From an uncultured Draconibacterium sp. (lineage in GTDB: Bacteria > Bacteroidota > Bacteroidia > Bacteroidales > Prolixibacteraceae), in NCBI RefSeq assembly GCF_963674925.1, contig NZ_OY771648.1:1-64000 (forward strand): DNA of 64,000 bases, read 5' to 3'. The notes under the pieces are model-generated. The model was not told the origin of the DNA and made no database searches. It worked only from the letters and a program-made list of their open reading frames with translations. Positions 9,701-16,580 of the stretch are shown piece after piece. Each line of letters begins with the position of its first letter. Position 1 is the first letter of the stretch. The translations under genes were made by a program, and so were the position numbers.

Positions 9701-11134
9701 CTCGATTTTAATTTTACCGGAGTACCTGACGGAATGTATTCAATAACCTACGATGCAGGTATCTTCTCAGAGGTAATGGTTTCGTCAAATACAGCAACAA
9801 TTTCCGCAGCAGCCGGTGCTTATAACAATCTTACAATTACGATAAACGATTGTTCCTCTGCTATTGGTATTAATGCAAGCCTTGCTGACCCGAATCCGCC
9901 TTCTGCACCCACTGTTTCAGTTTTGGATAGTTGCGGAGAATCGGTACTTACAGCATCAAACTACACCGGCACATTACTATGGAGTACTGGAGAAAGTACC
10001 GAAAGTATTATTGTTACCACTGCCGGAACCTATTCTGTTACACAAACAGTGAATGGATGTATGAGCGAAGTTGCTTCAATCACTGCCACACCTCAAACAG
10101 GTACACTGTTACCCGAAATTGAAGTGATAAATAATTGTGGTGAATCAACAATAATAATGCAAAACCTGGAAGAGAATGCATGGTTTTTCTGGCAATACAA
10201 TAACCAAACTGATAGTACCCAAAATACCAGTATTAAGGTTACAGAGGAAGGAGAATATACATTTTGGCAAAAAAACAACAATTGTAATAGTCAGGAATCA
10301 ACTGTTACCGTTTCACCTCATACTTTACCTTCTCTGTCGGTTGCTAGTAATCAAACAAGTATCGTAACTGATCCTGATTCAATTACACCTCTGATAGCAG
10401 AGGCAAATTCTGAAACCAACTCGGTTGTTGTCTGGTTTGAAAATGAAAGCGGCGGACAAGAAATTACATCACCGGTTTTGGATACAATTGGTGCAATTAC
10501 GTACTATGCCGAAGCACTCGATACAACTACCGGCTGTAGTAGCACTGGCCGAACTCCTGTTACGCTCACAATCCAAATGGATACTGATACACTTGCCATC
10601 GATACAACTATTTTTGGCAAGCCACATAATTATGTTGCAGTTCTGATTTTTGCCACCGACTCATTACAATATCAATGGTTTATGAATGGTGAAGAGTTAT
10701 TAAATGCAACAAATCAATTTTATTACATTTTTGAATCCGACAGGCAAAATGGTAATATTTTTACGATAGAAGTTACATTCCCGGATGGCCACTCTTCAAA
10801 ATTTAATTATCAATACAATAAGAATCAAAGTTTGGGGGCGATAGATGCTGGCAATAAATCCGGTCATACCGAAACTGAGACCTTCTTCAGCATTTACCCC
10901 AATCCTGCAAGTACCTGTTTTACTATGGCAATTGATACGAGACAAATACAAAACATACAAAATCTGACGGCTAAAGTATTTTCGATTAGCGGTGTTTGTG
11001 CTATAGAAATACCCATAACTCAAATTCCGCAACGTATTAATACCGAAGACTTGAGACCAGGTGTTTACTCTGTTATTTTATACAATAATGAAGAACGGTT
11101 ACAGGCAAAAAAACTTTCAATCACCCAAAACTAA
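1..11134 (+). CDS. Giant T9SS-secreted Ig-like repeat protein (5'-truncated by the window edge)
   Basis: The reading frame is open from the first base (first full codon at position 2), so the N-terminus and signal peptide lie outside the window. At least 3,710 residues are visible. The first 2,240 are 14 repeats of 160 residues that are nearly identical. They are followed by five diverged repeats of 162 residues, then two longer modules containing DPxxCG/GxLxF and LLWSTG motifs (about residues 3060-3370), and a C-terminal T9SS type A sorting domain (IYPNPAS about 80 residues from the end, then RPGVYSVIL). Each repeat resembles two stacked beta-sandwiches: a half ending DCSCP, and an Ig_7/CHU_C-like half with IDWYADATGG and YTYYAEARNTTTNC. 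Each repeat has six cysteines. The family is typically exported across the outer membrane and anchored at the surface; an adhesin or matrix role is inferred. The next gene begins 12 bp downstream, suggesting an operon. Confidence 0.9.
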   Translation, partial: SRLEVSFEIKANPTLTLTSKDCAADLLTYDIVFASNGTVESTAGTVSGNTVTGIPAGTDVTLTATLNGCTTDLEVTAPDCSCPVIAVPTDGVPAAVCFGDANVAISASVLAGETIDWYADATGGTALVSGSLSYTSSETAVDVYTYYAEARNTTTNCVSDSRLEVSFEIKANPTLTLTSKDCAADLLTYDIVFASNGTVESTAGTVSGNTVTGIPAGTDVTLTATLNGCTTDLEVTAPDCSCPVIAVPTDGVPAAVCFGDANVAISASVLAGETIDWYADATGGTALVSGSLSYTSSETAVDVYTYYAEARNTTTNCVSDSRLEVSFEIKANPTLTLTSKDCAADLLTYDIVFASNGTVESTAGTVSGNTVTGILAGTDVTLTATLNGCTTDLEVTAPDCSCPVIAVPTDGVPAAVCFGDANVAISASVLAGETIDWYADATGGTALVSGSLSYTSSETAVDVYTYYAEARNTTTNCVSDSRLEVSFEIKANPTLTLTSKDCAADLLTYDIVFASNGTVESTAGTVSGNTVTGIPAGTDVTLTATLNGCTTDLEVTAPDCSCPVIAVPTDGVPAAVCFGDANVAISASVLAGETIDWYADATGGTALVSGSLSYTSSETAVDVYTYYAEARNTTTNCVSDSRLEVSFEIKANPTLTLTSKDCAADLLTYDIVFASNGTVESTAGTVSGNTVTGIPAGTDVTLTATLNGCTTDLEVTAPDCSCPVIAVPTDGVPAAVCFGDANVAISASVLAGETIDWYADATGGTALVSGSLSYTSSETAVDVYTYYAEARNTTTNCVSDSRLEVSFEIKANPTLTLTSKDCAADLLTYDIVFASNGTVESTAGTVSGNTVTGIPAGTDVTLTATLNGCTTDLEVTAPDCSCPVIAVPTDGVPAAVCFGDANVAISASVLAGETIDWYADATGGTALVSGSLSYTSSETAVDVYTYYAEARNTTTNCVSDSRLEVSFEIKANPTLTLTSKDCAADLLTYDIVFASNGTVESTAGTVSGNTVTGILAGTDVTLTATLNGCTTDLEVTAPDCSCPVIAVPTDGVPAAVCFGDANVAISASVLAGETIDWYADATGGTALVSGSLSYTSSETAVDVYTYYAEARNTTTNCVSDSRLEVSFEIKANPTLTLTSKDCAADLLTYDIVFASNGTVESTAGTVSGNTVTGIPAGTDVTLTATLNGCTTDLEVTAPDCSCPVIAVPTDGVPAAVCFGDANVAISASVLAGETIDWYADATGGTALVSGSLSYTSSETAVDVYTYYAEARNTTTNCVSDSRLEVSFEIKANPTLTLTSKDCAADLLTYDIVFASNGTVESTAGTVSGNTVTGIPAGTDVTLTATLNGCTTDLEVTAPDCSCPVIAVPTDGVPAAVCFGDANVAISASVLAGETIDWYADATGGTALVSGNLSYTSSETAVDVYTYYAEARNTTTNCVSDSRLEVSFEIKANPTLTLTSKDCAADLLTYDIVFASNGTVESTAGTVSGNTVTGIPAGTDVTLTATLNGCTTDLEVTAPDCSCPVIAVPTDGVPAAVCFGDANVAISASVLAGETIDWYADATGGTALVSGSLSYTSSETAVDVYTYYAEARNTTTNCVSDSRLEVSFEIKANPTLTLTSKDCAADLLTYDIVFASNGTVESTAGTVSGNTVTGILAGTDVTLTATLNGCTTDLEVTAPDCSCPVIAVPTDGVPAAVCFGDANVAISASVLAGETIDWYADATGGTALVSGSLSYTSSETAVDVYTYYAEARNTTTNCVSDSRLEVSFEIKANPTLTLTSKDCAADLLTYDIVFASNGTVESTAGTVSGNTVTGIPAGTDVTLTATLNGCTTDLEVTAPDCSCPVIAVPTDGVPAAVCFGDANVAISASVLAGETIDWYADATGGTALVSGNLSYTSSETAVDVYTYYAEARNTTTNCVSDSRLEVSFEIKANPTLTLTSKDCAADLLTYDIVFASNGTVESTAGTVSGNTVTGILAGTDVTLTATLNGCTTDLEVTAPDCSCPVIAVPTDGVPAAVCFGDANVAISASVLAGETIDWYADATGGTALVSGSLSYTSSETAVDVYTYYAEARNTTTNCVSDSRLEVSFEIKANPTLTLTSKDCAADLLTYDIVFASNGTVESTAGTVSGNTVTGIPAGTDVTLTATLNGCTTDLEVTAPDCSCPVIAVPTDGVPAAVCFGDANVAISASVLAGETIDWYADATGGTALVSGNLSYTSSETAVDVYTYYAEARNTTTNCVSDSRLEVSFEIKANPTLTLTSKDCAADLLTYDIVFVSDGGVSSTEGIVDNTTKTITGINAGTDVTLTATMNGCTTELPVTAPDCSCPVVDEPTEGVSSAICFGDPNTSISASVPTGHTIDWYADASGGTTLLSGSLSYTSSETAVGVYTYYAEARNTTTNCISSGRLAVSFEIKANPTLALTNVTCAADLQTYDIIFVSNGEVSSTAGVIDNTAKTVTGITAGTGVTLTATLNGCTTYLVVNAPYCSCPLVVAPTDGIPSAICFGETNTSISASVPAEHTIDWYSDATGGSALVAGSLSYTSSETEVGVYTYYAQARNTTTKCVSSSRLAVSFEIKANPTLELASTTCVEDLQTYNIVFVSDGGVSSTEGIVDNTTKTITGINAGTDVTLTATMNGCTTELPVTAPDCSCPVVDEPTEGVPSAICFGDPNTSISASVPAEHTIDWYDTPSGGSVLLSGSLSYTNSGTEVGVYTYYAEARNTTTNCVSSSRLAVSFEIKANPTLVLTSTTCAADLQTYDIVFVSDGEVSSTAGVIDISAKTVTGITAGTGVTLTATLNGCTTDLVVNAPDCSCPVVIAPTDGVPSEICFGDENTLISANVPTDHTIDWYQGPSGGSALLSGSLNYRSSETEVGVYTYYAEARNITNNCVSSNRLAVNFEIKAIPTLALTSATCAEDIQTYDIVFTSNGTVSSTSGIVDNTAKTVTGITAGTDVTLTTSLNGCTTDLVVNAPDCSCPDVATPTDGIPSQICFGEANTSISASVESDQTIDWYDEPSGGSVLLSGSLSYTSSKTEIGVYTYYAETRNTTTNCVSSGRLAINYEILSRPIITNLSKIDPLICQGLGSLNFKFTDVPDGTYTISFDGGTFEDVTVSSGTASVTAAVGTYNNLQITLDGCISDLGISASLTDPSPPPAPTIAVQDNCGESVITALDYTGSLLWSTGDTTESIVVTEPGSYSVIQMLNDCISDAASTIAAPKTTPTLTVTETDPVVCGEMGSLDFNFTGVPDGMYSITYDAGIFSEVMVSSNTATISAAAGAYNNLTITINDCSSAIGINASLADPNPPSAPTVSVLDSCGESVLTASNYTGTLLWSTGESTESIIVTTAGTYSVTQTVNGCMSEVASITATPQTGTLLPEIEVINNCGESTIIMQNLEENAWFFWQYNNQTDSTQNTSIKVTEEGEYTFWQKNNNCNSQESTVTVSPHTLPSLSVASNQTSIVTDPDSITPLIAEANSETNSVVVWFENESGGQEITSPVLDTIGAITYYAEALDTTTGCSSTGRTPVTLTIQMDTDTLAIDTTIFGKPHNYVAVLIFATDSLQYQWFMNGEELLNATNQFYYIFESDRQNGNIFTIEVTFPDGHSSKFNYQYNKNQSLGAIDAGNKSGHTETETFFSIYPNPASTCFTMAIDTRQIQNIQNLTAKVFSISGVCAIEIPITQIPQRINTEDLRPGVYSVILYNNEERLQAKKLSITQN
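6721..9170 (+). repeat. Five diverged 486-bp coding repeats
   Basis: The anchor TTGAAATCAA recurs at 6741, 7227, 7713, 8199, 8685 and (as a variant) 9171, giving an exact 486-bp period. The first roughly 100 bp at 6721-6820 are identical to the 480-bp array. After that the units diverge strongly from the array and from each other while keeping the cysteines and the WY/YTYYAE motifs. They look like older, unhomogenised copies of the same module. Confidence 0.93.
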
Positions 11135-11146
11135 AGAGCGAACAAT

Positions 11147-12088
11147 ATGAACAGATCTCTATACATAATTTGCCTCGTTCTCTTTGTATCAATAATTAAT
11201 TTTCCAACAAAAGTTATAGCGTTGGATAAAGAGAAAAGAAATAAAACGGACCAGAACGAAGAAACCTCCACAAAACAGCCTGTTGTCAGAAATACAATCG
11301 AACCGGTATGGGGATTTTATACCGAGGGCTCACCTGGATTAATACAAATTAAAACTAAAGGAGCAACATCCGACATTTGGGAATCAGATGCTAACCTGGC
11401 CTACACTATTGGCGCCGGCTACTTTCAGGAAATTGCCCCAATGTTAAAATTAAAAGCAGGCCTTGGCCTATCAGGTTACGAAACCACGCTTACCGGCAGA
11501 GGAGAAACAGTTTCTCAGCCTTTGGTTGACATTGACAACGATAGCTATATTGAAAGCATCAACGTACAAAATGGAGAACACACCATTAATCCTATTTATT
11601 TAAATATTCCTGCAAGTGTTGAATACGGCACAGTAAACATTTCTCAATTAGGCTATTACGTCGACATTGGTTTTGAATATTCGTATCTGCTAAATGAAAA
11701 CAACACAACTTCAGGAACATACACAACATCAGGATACTACCCTCAGTGGGGAGTAAAACTTGAGAATATTCCGGAATTGGGCTTTTACTCTGATAGAGAA
11801 ATGGATACGGAATTAAACTTAAAGAAGAGCCTCTACTCAATACGCGCCGGTGCCGGAATAAGCGTCCCGATTTCGGGTGTTCTGATTTTCAAAGTTGGAA
11901 TTGCAGGATATAAGGGATTAAATAGTATAGGTAGTGGTAAGAATACAAATAATGATAATACAATCTCGCAACAAACAAGTAAGTTCCGTACCAACAATGC
12001 TTATAATCCATTGTCCTCATCAAAAGGAAACAAGCCTTTTCGATTTGGTATTGAATTTGGCTTATATATCTGTAAACAAGTAAAATAA
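11147..12088 (+). CDS. Outer-membrane beta-barrel-like protein
   Basis: This 313-residue protein has an N-terminal hydrophobic signal sequence (about residues 1-25). The rest is rich in alternating polar and hydrophobic strands (YTIGAGYFQEIAPMLKLKAGLGLSGYETTL, GYYVDIGFEYSYLL, SIRAGAGISVPISGVLIFKVGIAGYKGL), and it ends in a short aromatic beta strand (FRFGIEFGLYIC) near the C-terminus. This pattern fits an 8- to 12-stranded outer-membrane barrel of the OMP_b-brl type. The gene starts 12 bp after the giant T9SS protein and ends 4 bp before the GH26-like gene, so co-transcription is likely. Many T9SS adhesins are paired with a PorP/SprF barrel protein, but the usual PorP/SprF N-terminal motif (QYMFNxxxxNPAYAG) is absent here. 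A partner role for the adhesin is therefore inference only. Confidence 0.7.
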   Translation: MNRSLYIICLVLFVSIINFPTKVIALDKEKRNKTDQNEETSTKQPVVRNTIEPVWGFYTEGSPGLIQIKTKGATSDIWESDANLAYTIGAGYFQEIAPMLKLKAGLGLSGYETTLTGRGETVSQPLVDIDNDSYIESINVQNGEHTINPIYLNIPASVEYGTVNISQLGYYVDIGFEYSYLLNENNTTSGTYTTSGYYPQWGVKLENIPELGFYSDREMDTELNLKKSLYSIRAGAGISVPISGVLIFKVGIAGYKGLNSIGSGKNTNNDNTISQQTSKFRTNNAYNPLSSSKGNKPFRFGIEFGLYICKQVK

Positions 12089-12092
12089 AAGT

Positions 12093-13766
12093 ATGTTAAG
12101 TTTGCAAATACATCGTAACAATATGACCTCCTACGTGGTTTATTTACTCGTAGCCTGCTTTTTAGGATTTTCGTTATCCACAAGGGCACAAGTTAGCAGG
12201 AACACTGAAATGCCTGGTTCAGCCTTTTCAGTTTTCAGGCAATTAAGTACCATCAATCCTACACCGGAAGTTAAGGCTCTGTACCAATATCTTCAGTCTA
12301 TAACAGGCGAAAAGATACTTACAGGTCAAATGTATAACTCCGATGTTGACAACGAAAAAGAATACTTATACATTTTAACAGGAAAAAGGCCGGCAATTTG
12401 TGGGATTGATCTTGGGTTGGAAAGCGCAAATGAAACTCAGATCAACAATACAATCGAGCGATATGCAGATGGAGGAATCCCACTCGTAACCTGGAACTGG
12501 CAAATATCTCCTTTTAATAATAACAGCACTACTATTAAACCGGAAATAGATATTGCACGGTGTTTTCAGGATGGGACAACTGAATGTGAAGCATTTTATA
12601 AAGAATTGGATAGAATTGCAGATCACCTGGAAAAATTAAATAATGCCGGGGTCCCGGTGCTATGGAATCCTTTTTCTGATAATAACAGTAGTAGATTTTG
12701 GTGGAGCACGCAGAGCCAGGAACAATTATATAAGATCTGGCAAACCATGTTCAACTATTTTACAGATGATCGACAGCTAAACAACCTGATCTGGATTCAG
12801 AGTTTTAGAGAAGTAATGAATACAGGCCGGTTTGCAGGAAATAAATATGTAGATATGATTAGAATAAGTTCTGATGACTATACCATGGCACTCGCTGATA
12901 ATTTATTTACCAATTACCCTGAAAAGACAAATGAATCTGCAACACCTATTATTCTTATCAGTTCTACTAAAATACCACCCACGGAAAAATTGAGTATGAA
13001 CGGAACATTGTGGTGTTGGTGGATACCAGAATCAGAAACATCAGTTGAAAATACAAATGAAACTAATTTCTACTCCATTTTTAATGATAAAAAAATTGTT
13101 ACAAGAAATGCGATCCCTAAGTTGTTAAATAACTTTGGAGAAGTAGGAATAAAACGATTATATAGTAGCGGAGCAATATTACCATTTCTTAATTTAAAAG
13201 AATATAATCTGGGAACAAAATCCAGAAAAATTATCAATCACGACCGATTGGAAGTTTTCGTTGAGAGTAAAGGTAAAAATGATGAATATTATTTTGCATT
13301 CACGCAAATGGATGGCGATTTCGACGTGAGTGTTCAGGCAATAAACCTCTCTCCTGAACAGGTACAAGCAAAGGCTGGAATTATGGTTCGAACAAATTTG
13401 AGCAAAAAATCACATTACGTATTTTTTCATATTAAAACCGGAGAATTTGCAAACAATACTAATTCTGAAAAATTGGGATTATTGTTTCGAAATTACAAGA
13501 GAAAAAAACCACAGTTGATTTCAACAAATCCCCTAAAAAATGAAGACATTCTCCCTAATGATTCCTCAAATATCTGGATCAGATTGCAACGACGCGGTAA
13601 TATCTTTAAATCCTACTTTAGCCACGATAATTCGAATTGGCAACTTTGTACAGTACACGAACAAAAAATGCCAAAATTCACATTGGTTGGCGTAGCAGTC
13701 TCATGCAGAAACACCCGTGAATCAGCTCAGATAGAATTTAAGGATATGGAATTCACCTGGGAATAA
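12093..13766 (+). CDS. GH26-like secreted protein lacking catalytic glutamates, with C-terminal DUF1349-like domain
   Basis: This 557-residue protein starts at 12093, or at Met11 (12123), which gives a compact signal peptide ending near TRAQ. Residues 55-350 follow the glycoside hydrolase 26 (beta-mannanase) pattern: ITGEKILTGQ, TGKRPAICGIDLG, GGIPLVTWNWQISP, PVLWNPF..RFWW and LNNLIWI. The usual acid/base signature RPxHE..GxWFWW reads NPFSDNNSSRFWW, so the glutamate is Asp196. The usual nucleophile signature (LTExG) reads ILISSTK near residue 290. Both catalytic glutamates therefore look lost, and a carbohydrate-binding or structural role is more likely than hydrolysis (inferred). Residues 390-556 resemble a DUF1349/concanavalin-like domain (FDVSVQA, AKAGIMVR, WIRLQRRG, LVGVAVS). 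It lies 4 bp after the barrel gene in the surface operon. Confidence 0.72.
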   Translation: MLSLQIHRNNMTSYVVYLLVACFLGFSLSTRAQVSRNTEMPGSAFSVFRQLSTINPTPEVKALYQYLQSITGEKILTGQMYNSDVDNEKEYLYILTGKRPAICGIDLGLESANETQINNTIERYADGGIPLVTWNWQISPFNNNSTTIKPEIDIARCFQDGTTECEAFYKELDRIADHLEKLNNAGVPVLWNPFSDNNSSRFWWSTQSQEQLYKIWQTMFNYFTDDRQLNNLIWIQSFREVMNTGRFAGNKYVDMIRISSDDYTMALADNLFTNYPEKTNESATPIILISSTKIPPTEKLSMNGTLWCWWIPESETSVENTNETNFYSIFNDKKIVTRNAIPKLLNNFGEVGIKRLYSSGAILPFLNLKEYNLGTKSRKIINHDRLEVFVESKGKNDEYYFAFTQMDGDFDVSVQAINLSPEQVQAKAGIMVRTNLSKKSHYVFFHIKTGEFANNTNSEKLGLLFRNYKRKKPQLISTNPLKNEDILPNDSSNIWIRLQRRGNIFKSYFSHDNSNWQLCTVHEQKMPKFTLVGVAVSCRNTRESAQIEFKDMEFTWE

Positions 13767-14200
13767 AAAAATAGCCGGAATGAAAATGTAATATCAATTC
13801 AACAGTTGAAGAAATCTCTGCAGGTGGTACTTGTATATAACTTTTCCTGCATAACATGTTCAGGATAAAAGTAAAAAGGGGATCCATTTGGGCGACGCTT
13901 TTATCATGTAGAAGAAGGATTGATGAGAAATTGAACCAGATCGTTAAAAGATTAAATAATGGACATTGGATACTTCTAACTTTTACTTTACTATTCATTA
14001 AATATAAAGCAGTTAATCTCGGCTTATTAGGATGAATTTTATCTGCCAAATCCGATCTGCATGACAAAATCCTGCTAAAAATCGTAAAGTTATTGGGATT
14101 AAAATATTTAATCACAGAAACACCTGTTCTTTCTCGCATGCAGCAATTGTTTTTGCTATATTTATGGAATCAATTAAACCGTAATTTCAATAAATTTATC
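13767..14200. other. Intergenic region, no recognised gene
   Basis: This AT-rich gap of 434 bp lies between the GH26-like gene and the DUF1080 gene, both on the plus strand. I found no RNA gene, strong hairpin or insertion-sequence end. Short open frames on both strands have no recognisable protein features. A promoter for the DUF1080 gene is expected here but no exact TAnnTTTG element is obvious; TATATTTA near 14157 is one base off. Confidence 0.5.
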
Positions 14201-14938
14201 ATGAGAAAAAGTATTTTTTACAGTTTCGCCGTGGTGGCAGCTTTGTTGATTGCCAATCCTGCGTTTTCGCAAAAAGCAAACAAACTGTCGTCGCAAGAGA
14301 AAAAAGAAGGCTGGGTTTTGCTGTTTAACGGCAAAAATTTCGACGGCTGGCGTCAATACAACGGAACGGCCATGCCTGCCAATTGGGTGATAGAAGACGA
14401 TGCTATGAAAGTTTTTACCGGAGAAGGAAAAAATCCGGGACATGGTGCCAATGGCGATATTATTTTCCAGCAAGAGAAGTATAAGGATTTTGAATTCTCG
14501 ATTGACTGGAAAGCCGGTAAAATGGCCAACTCCGGAATTTTTTATTATGTACGTGAGTTGCCCGGAAAACCGATTTATTATGCCGCTCCGGAGATTCAGG
14601 TGCTCGACAATAAAGACGCTACCGATAATAAAATAGACAGCCACCTGGCCGGTTCGTTGTATGACATGATTGCGGCCGATCCTGCAACCGTTAATCCGGC
14701 AGGCGAATGGAATACCTGCGTAATAAAAGTTAAAGACGGACAGGTTACCGTATCGATGAACGGTACTAAGGTAGTATCGTACAGCCACTGGACCGATGAG
14801 TGGGACCAATTGGTAGAAAACAGCAAATTCAAAGACTTTGAAGGTTTCCAGGAAGGAATTTCAAAAGAAGGTTTTATCGGGTTACAGGACCATGGTTATA
14901 CCGTATGGTTCAGAAATATTAAGATCAGAAAATTATAA
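14201..14938 (+). CDS. DUF1080 (3-keto-disaccharide hydrolase family) secreted protein
   Basis: This 245-residue protein starts at the ATG at 14201, chosen because it gives a clean signal peptide (MRKSIFYSFAVVAALLIANPAFSQ). A longer in-frame start at 14093 would add an implausible leader. The mature part is a single DUF1080 concanavalin-like sandwich: GWVLLFNGKNFDGWRQ at the start, then DFEFSIDWKAG, NSGIFYYVRE, PEIQVLDN and a closing GFIGLQDHGYTVWFRNIKIRKL. Members act on 3-keto-glycosides or bind glucans in the periplasm or at the cell surface. The precise substrate cannot be read from sequence. It is probably monocistronic and is followed by a bidirectional terminator hairpin. Confidence 0.85.
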   Translation: MRKSIFYSFAVVAALLIANPAFSQKANKLSSQEKKEGWVLLFNGKNFDGWRQYNGTAMPANWVIEDDAMKVFTGEGKNPGHGANGDIIFQQEKYKDFEFSIDWKAGKMANSGIFYYVRELPGKPIYYAAPEIQVLDNKDATDNKIDSHLAGSLYDMIAADPATVNPAGEWNTCVIKVKDGQVTVSMNGTKVVSYSHWTDEWDQLVENSKFKDFEGFQEGISKEGFIGLQDHGYTVWFRNIKIRKL

Positions 14939-14998
14939 GAGTACATCGGAAGATCACAACAATAGTTGTAACAGGATACTCGTAAAAAAAGCAAAATA

Positions 14999-15025
14999 AA
15001 TCCCGGCTTGTTTCAAGCCGGGATT
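14999..15025. terminator. Bidirectional rho-independent terminator
   Basis: A perfect 12-bp stem (AATCCCGGCTTG / CAAGCCGGGATT) with a 3-nt TTT loop lies between the DUF1080 gene (+) and the convergent nitroreductase gene (-). It is flanked by A-rich sequence on the left and T-rich sequence on the right, so it could terminate both transcripts. Confidence 0.85.
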
Positions 15026-15051
15026 CTTTGTGTTTATCAACCTTTTTACGC

Positions 15052-15615
15052 TTATAACTTCGCTACAAACTCATCTAATGATTTTCTTGTACGCGGTGCT
15101 TTTTCTCTCGACCGGTAAGGTTCATCCAGCGAATCGGTATCGCCCAGATATCCCAATGCACCCATACAAACCGGAGTATGATTCTCATCCAGCTGTAGAA
15201 GCTCTTCCACCTTGTCGCTGCTAAAACCGGCCATCAGATGGCCATAAATATCTTTGCTGGTTGCCTGAAGCAACAACTGCGCATTGGCCATACCCACATC
15301 GTGCATCGCCCAATTATTGGTCTTTCCGTTGCGTGCATACGTATTTACCTGTATGGCTGCAAATAACACAGCAGCTTGTTTTGTCCATGGCTTGTTCCCC
15401 TCTGCCAAACAATTCCATAGTTTATCAAAACCCTCGGTGCCACGCAAAGCATAAACATACCGCCAGGGCTGCTCATTCATGGCACTGGCAGCCCACGAAG
15501 CAGCCGTAAAGATTTCATTCAGGTCATCTTCCGTAACCGGTACCGTTGAAAAGGCCCGCGGACTCCATCTTTTCTCCAATAATGGATGTATCTGATATTT
15601 TGTCATAACTTCCAT
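15052..15615 (-). CDS. Nitroreductase family protein
   Basis: This 187-residue protein is the usual size for a small FMN-dependent nitroreductase. Visible family features are the N-terminal RWSPRAFS (the R-S-R-type FMN phosphate contact), AASWAASAMNEQPWRY (the N-Q-P-W FMN-binding segment) and the C-terminal MGALGYLGDTDSLDEPYRSREKAP. These flavoenzymes reduce nitroaromatics, quinones or other acceptors with NAD(P)H; the substrate is not predictable. The start could be Met1 or Met4. It lies 17 bp downstream of the pirin gene on the same strand, so the two are probably co-transcribed. Confidence 0.88.
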   Translation of the reverse strand: MEVMTKYQIHPLLEKRWSPRAFSTVPVTEDDLNEIFTAASWAASAMNEQPWRYVYALRGTEGFDKLWNCLAEGNKPWTKQAAVLFAAIQVNTYARNGKTNNWAMHDVGMANAQLLLQATSKDIYGHLMAGFSSDKVEELLQLDENHTPVCMGALGYLGDTDSLDEPYRSREKAPRTRKSLDEFVAKL

Positions 15616-15632
15616 CTTTTCCGGTGTTTTAT

Positions 15633-16352
15633 TTATTTTATTTCCATTGGCAGATCCATCAACAAAATCCGGGCATCAGAAGAAGCCGTAATATCAATTG
15701 ATTCAACATCCCAGATTCCTATTGCATCACGTTTCGACAATTCTGTACCTGAAATGTTTACTTCCCCTTGAATCACCATTACATAAACGCCGTTTCCCGG
15801 CTTCTTAATGGTGTACTTATCTGTTTTTCCGGCGTCGTAATTACCAATGAAAAACCAGGCATCCTGATGTATCCACACACCCTGGTCGTCGGGATTGGGC
15901 GAAAGCACCTGGTACAGCTTGTTCTTTTCGGCCACATCAAGAATTGAAATCTGATCGTAACGCGGCTGTACATTCTGTTTGTTGGGAAACAACCAAATCT
16001 GGAAAAGCTTTAGGGTTTTATCCGGATGATGGTTGAACTCGCTGTGGTAAACGCCTGTTCCGGCACTCATCACCTGCACATCGCCCGAACGAATAACGGC
16101 CTGGTTGCCCATGTTATCTTTGTGCTCCAAATCGCCTTCCAGCGGAATGGTAATAATTTCCATGTTATCGTGAGGATGCGTTCCAAAACCTTGTCCGCCT
16201 GCAATGGCATCATCGTTTAACACACGCAGCACTCCGAAATTCATTCGCTCGCGATCGAAATAATTCGCGAAACTAAAACTGTGTCTTGCCTCTAACCAAC
16301 CGTGGTTAGCATATCCTCTTGAATCTGCTTTGTATAATTTTGTTTTCATCAC
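15633..16352 (-). CDS. Pirin family protein
   Basis: This 239-residue bicupin protein starts at Met1 or Met2 (MMKTKLYKADSRG). The N-terminal cupin carries the pirin metal-binding pattern: FGTHPHDNMEIITIPLEG supplies the histidines and glutamate, and STGTGVYHSEF-type sequence (SAGTGVYHSEFNHH) supplies the last histidine. The short C-terminal cupin contains GNYDAGKTDKYTIKKPGNGVYVMVIQGEVNISG. Bacterial pirins of this type include quercetin dioxygenases and redox-responsive proteins; the role here is unknown. The neighbouring nitroreductase, YceI and Crp/Fnr genes suggest a small stress or redox group. Confidence 0.9.
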   Translation of the reverse strand: MMKTKLYKADSRGYANHGWLEARHSFSFANYFDRERMNFGVLRVLNDDAIAGGQGFGTHPHDNMEIITIPLEGDLEHKDNMGNQAVIRSGDVQVMSAGTGVYHSEFNHHPDKTLKLFQIWLFPNKQNVQPRYDQISILDVAEKNKLYQVLSPNPDDQGVWIHQDAWFFIGNYDAGKTDKYTIKKPGNGVYVMVIQGEVNISGTELSKRDAIGIWDVESIDITASSDARILLMDLPMEIK

Positions 16353-16450
16353 TTTCTGCTTTTTACTATTTATATCGTCCGGGAATTAACTTCTGAGAAC
16401 AGCGTTTTCTGAATTCTCATTAATCAGGTACTTCTGCTCCTTCCTTAAAA

Positions 16451-16499
16451 GAAAAGCCGGTGCCCGGTTATGCTTTAAGCACATCTTCAGACACCGGCC
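16451..16499 (-). terminator. Probable rho-independent terminator after the YceI gene
   Basis: On the minus strand, a GCCGGTG arm (16492-16498) pairs with CACCGGC (16456-16462), enclosing a smaller TGCTTAAAGCA hairpin, and a TTTTCTTTT run follows. The position, about 80 bp after the YceI stop codon, fits a terminator or attenuator between YceI and pirin. Confidence 0.65.
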
Positions 16500-16580
16500 A
16501 AGGTTCTCTCCATCACAAACTTCTCACTAGTTCCCTTCTTCCGAACCTTAATTGTATTACTGTTTTCTTATGGCGTATTC

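Noticed and set aside
11147..12088. PorP/SprF family assignment for the barrel protein
   Set aside because: The position fits, but the typical N-terminal PorP/SprF motif is missing.
13753..14139. 128-codon minus-strand frame after the GH26-like gene
   Set aside because: It overlaps the end of the upstream gene, has irregular composition and no recognisable domain or conserved motif.
14174..14832. Antisense frames of up to 211 codons over the DUF1080 gene
   Set aside because: They lie entirely opposite a well-supported gene and lack any family features.
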